Shown here: positions 63,014 through 64,000 of the stretch, in pieces
Layout of the letters: every line of letters begins with the position of its first letter
Numbering within the stretch: the first letter of the stretch is position 1
From: Pseudomonadota bacterium
GTDB taxonomy: Bacteria; Bdellovibrionota; UBA2428
Assembly (NCBI GenBank): GCA_018001635.1
Contig: JAGNHS010000008.1
Coordinates: forward strand, 1 to 64,000
Reading direction: 5' to 3'
Length of the DNA stretch: 64,000 nucleotides
Program-made: the position numbers and the translations under genes
Notes under the pieces: model-generated
Told to the model about the DNA's origin: nothing
What the model saw: the letters and a program-made list of their open reading frames with translations, nothing else
Database searches by the model: none

Positions 63014-64000
63014 CGCTTGAGCACCTTTAATCTTGATTCAGCCTTTTCGTAGTATCGTTTAGCGTTATAATCGTCGATGTTTTCAAGTAAGCTCAGTGTC
63101 TTTTCAAAACTATCGACAGCGTTGGCCACATCACTGACAGATTCATAAATCAGACCTTCTTGAAAAACATTTCTAGCTTCTGAAAGTACTAATGAATAAA
63201 GTTTTCTTCTGGCTTCTTTGGCTTCCTGATATTCTGGGTCTTTTCTAATGATGTTGTCATAAATTTCTCTAGCTTGGATAAATTGTTTATTGCTGATAGC
63301 GATTTCAGCATCGCTCATGAGGCCTTGGTATTCCATTCTAAATTCAGATCCAATTCGATCTTGAGCTTCCTTTATCGAACTCATAAGTGCTTTGGTTCTT
63401 GGTATGAGCTCATCCCGGGTGGATGCTGGTGTTCTGCTGGAGTCATTATAATTTTCCAGTTTTCCATTCACATTAGTTTCGAGTTGCTCCAAGATTGGAA
63501 TAGCCTTACGAAATTGCCCCTCATGTATATTGAGTTTTGCGCTTTGATAAACTTTTTCTAATTCCGTGATGGCGTCTCGTTCTGCAGCAGAGACGTCATT
63601 TTTAAATTCTTTAGCAGAGGGAATGTCGTCAGTTTTTATGACGAGGTTGGGGTCTCTAGCATGGGCCGCTGCGAAACCTTGTTTGGCGGCTTCATTGTCA
63701 GGATCGAGAGTTAGGGCTTTAGTAAAGGCCTCTTGAGCATCTTCCCATCGTCCGTCTTGAATAGCTCGTTCTCCTGCCTGCAGTAAATTTTGTATTTTAT
63801 TTTCGGAATTTTCAGAATTGCCTTGAGCGCCCGCCATTCCTTTGCTGAGGGCTCCAATTTGATTTTCATTCAGATAGGTCTGAGCTTCGTCCAAAATATC
63901 GGCTGCATTTTTATACTTTTTAACTTCTTTTAATATTTCTGAAGAAGCATCAAAGGCTGTTTTCCAATCCTTTCTAGCTTTAGCTTGTTGGGCTTTGGCA
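63010..64000 (-). CDS. TPR/coiled-coil protein (partial, N-terminus beyond the window)
   Basis: At least 329 residues; the frame is open to the window edge, reading ARKDWKTAFDASSEILKEVK upstream of 63894. Tetratricopeptide repeats are clear: GERAIQDGRWEDAQEAFTKA then LTLDPDNEAAKQGF, KLNIHEGQFRKAIPILEQLE and AEIAISNKQFIQAREIYDNI. Between them lie charged helices. Probably a scaffold protein; FHA or other domains may lie upstream. Four-base overlap with the next gene. Confidence 0.75.
   Translation of the reverse strand, partial: AKAQQAKARKDWKTAFDASSEILKEVKKYKNAADILDEAQTYLNENQIGALSKGMAGAQGNSENSENKIQNLLQAGERAIQDGRWEDAQEAFTKALTLDPDNEAAKQGFAAAHARDPNLVIKTDDIPSAKEFKNDVSAAERDAITELEKVYQSAKLNIHEGQFRKAIPILEQLETNVNGKLENYNDSSRTPASTRDELIPRTKALMSSIKEAQDRIGSEFRMEYQGLMSDAEIAISNKQFIQAREIYDNIIRKDPEYQEAKEARRKLYSLVLSEARNVFQEGLIYESVSDVANAVDSFEKTLSLLENIDDYNAKRYYEKAESRLKVLKR

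Noticed and set aside
1-64000. CRISPR arrays, insertion sequences, prophage
   Set aside because: No spaced direct repeats, transposase, integrase or phage structural genes were seen.

Overview
The window looks like chromosomal core plus lineage-specific DNA of a low-GC member of the Bdellovibrionota (a Bdellovibrio or Pseudobdellovibrio-like predator or a close relative). Three things suggest this. Gene order joins lspA-lgt to tig-clpP-clpX-lon. There are many secreted or outer-membrane proteins of unknown family, plus patatin, phospholipase-D-like and prolyl-oligopeptidase hydrolases. Peptidoglycan salvage genes and the GatCAB amidotransferase are also present. The placement is by pattern only; there is no 16S gene here. 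There is no prophage, insertion sequence or CRISPR array. Genes are tightly packed, with many 1-20 nt overlaps.

Layout. 0-6 kb: the end of a YggS-type PLP protein, a FolC-like Mur-ligase homologue that has lost key active-site motifs, a secreted protein, a HTH/coiled-coil plus TPR/SH3 pair, a patatin and a large secreted protein. 6-11 kb: a probable cell-wall sugar salvage operon (AmgK-like kinase, MurU-like nucleotidyltransferase, two Opp/Dpp-type permeases, NagZ). 11-13.7 kb: a FHA/DUF4388-like protein, a FliG-like paralogue and an outer-membrane barrel. 13.9-15.7 kb: agmatine deiminase and N-carbamoylputrescine amidase (putrescine synthesis), then tRNA-Val(UAC). 15.9-23.3 kb, minus strand: a small lipoprotein, lon, clpX, clpP, tig, lgt, lspA. 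23.4-32.8 kb: a type-II ileS, an M16 peptidase, an O-antigen ligase-like membrane protein and a class A PBP.

32.9-38.5 kb: an outer-membrane protein, a strongly equipped gene for a secreted 209-aa protein whose terminator overlaps the next gene's start, a CDP-alcohol phosphatidyltransferase and a prolyl oligopeptidase. 38.6-48 kb, minus strand: outer-membrane barrel, yggU, rimO, lolA, gatB, gatA, gatC, pcrA/uvrD. 48.0-48.4 kb: no protein gene, but a promoter, two perfect hairpins with C-rich loops and a T-run that look like a free-standing small RNA. 48.4-53.2 kb: a secreted protein, leuS, HIT protein. 53.2-59.6 kb: a membrane protein divergent from a pair of overlapping genes for exported proteins, one with two PLD (HKD-like) motifs and one with an RNase H-like exonuclease (YprB/TM0106) domain. 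59.6-64 kb: PAP2 phosphatase, a GT51 transglycosylase with an extra tail, an HU/IHF protein and a three-gene unit with a TPR protein that runs off the end.

The points most worth following are the anti-Shine-Dalgarno-like small RNA at 48.1-48.25 kb, the exported PLD plus RNase H-like pair at 54.9-59.6 kb, the cell-wall salvage operon at 6-11 kb, and the terminator that contains a start codon at 35.1 kb.
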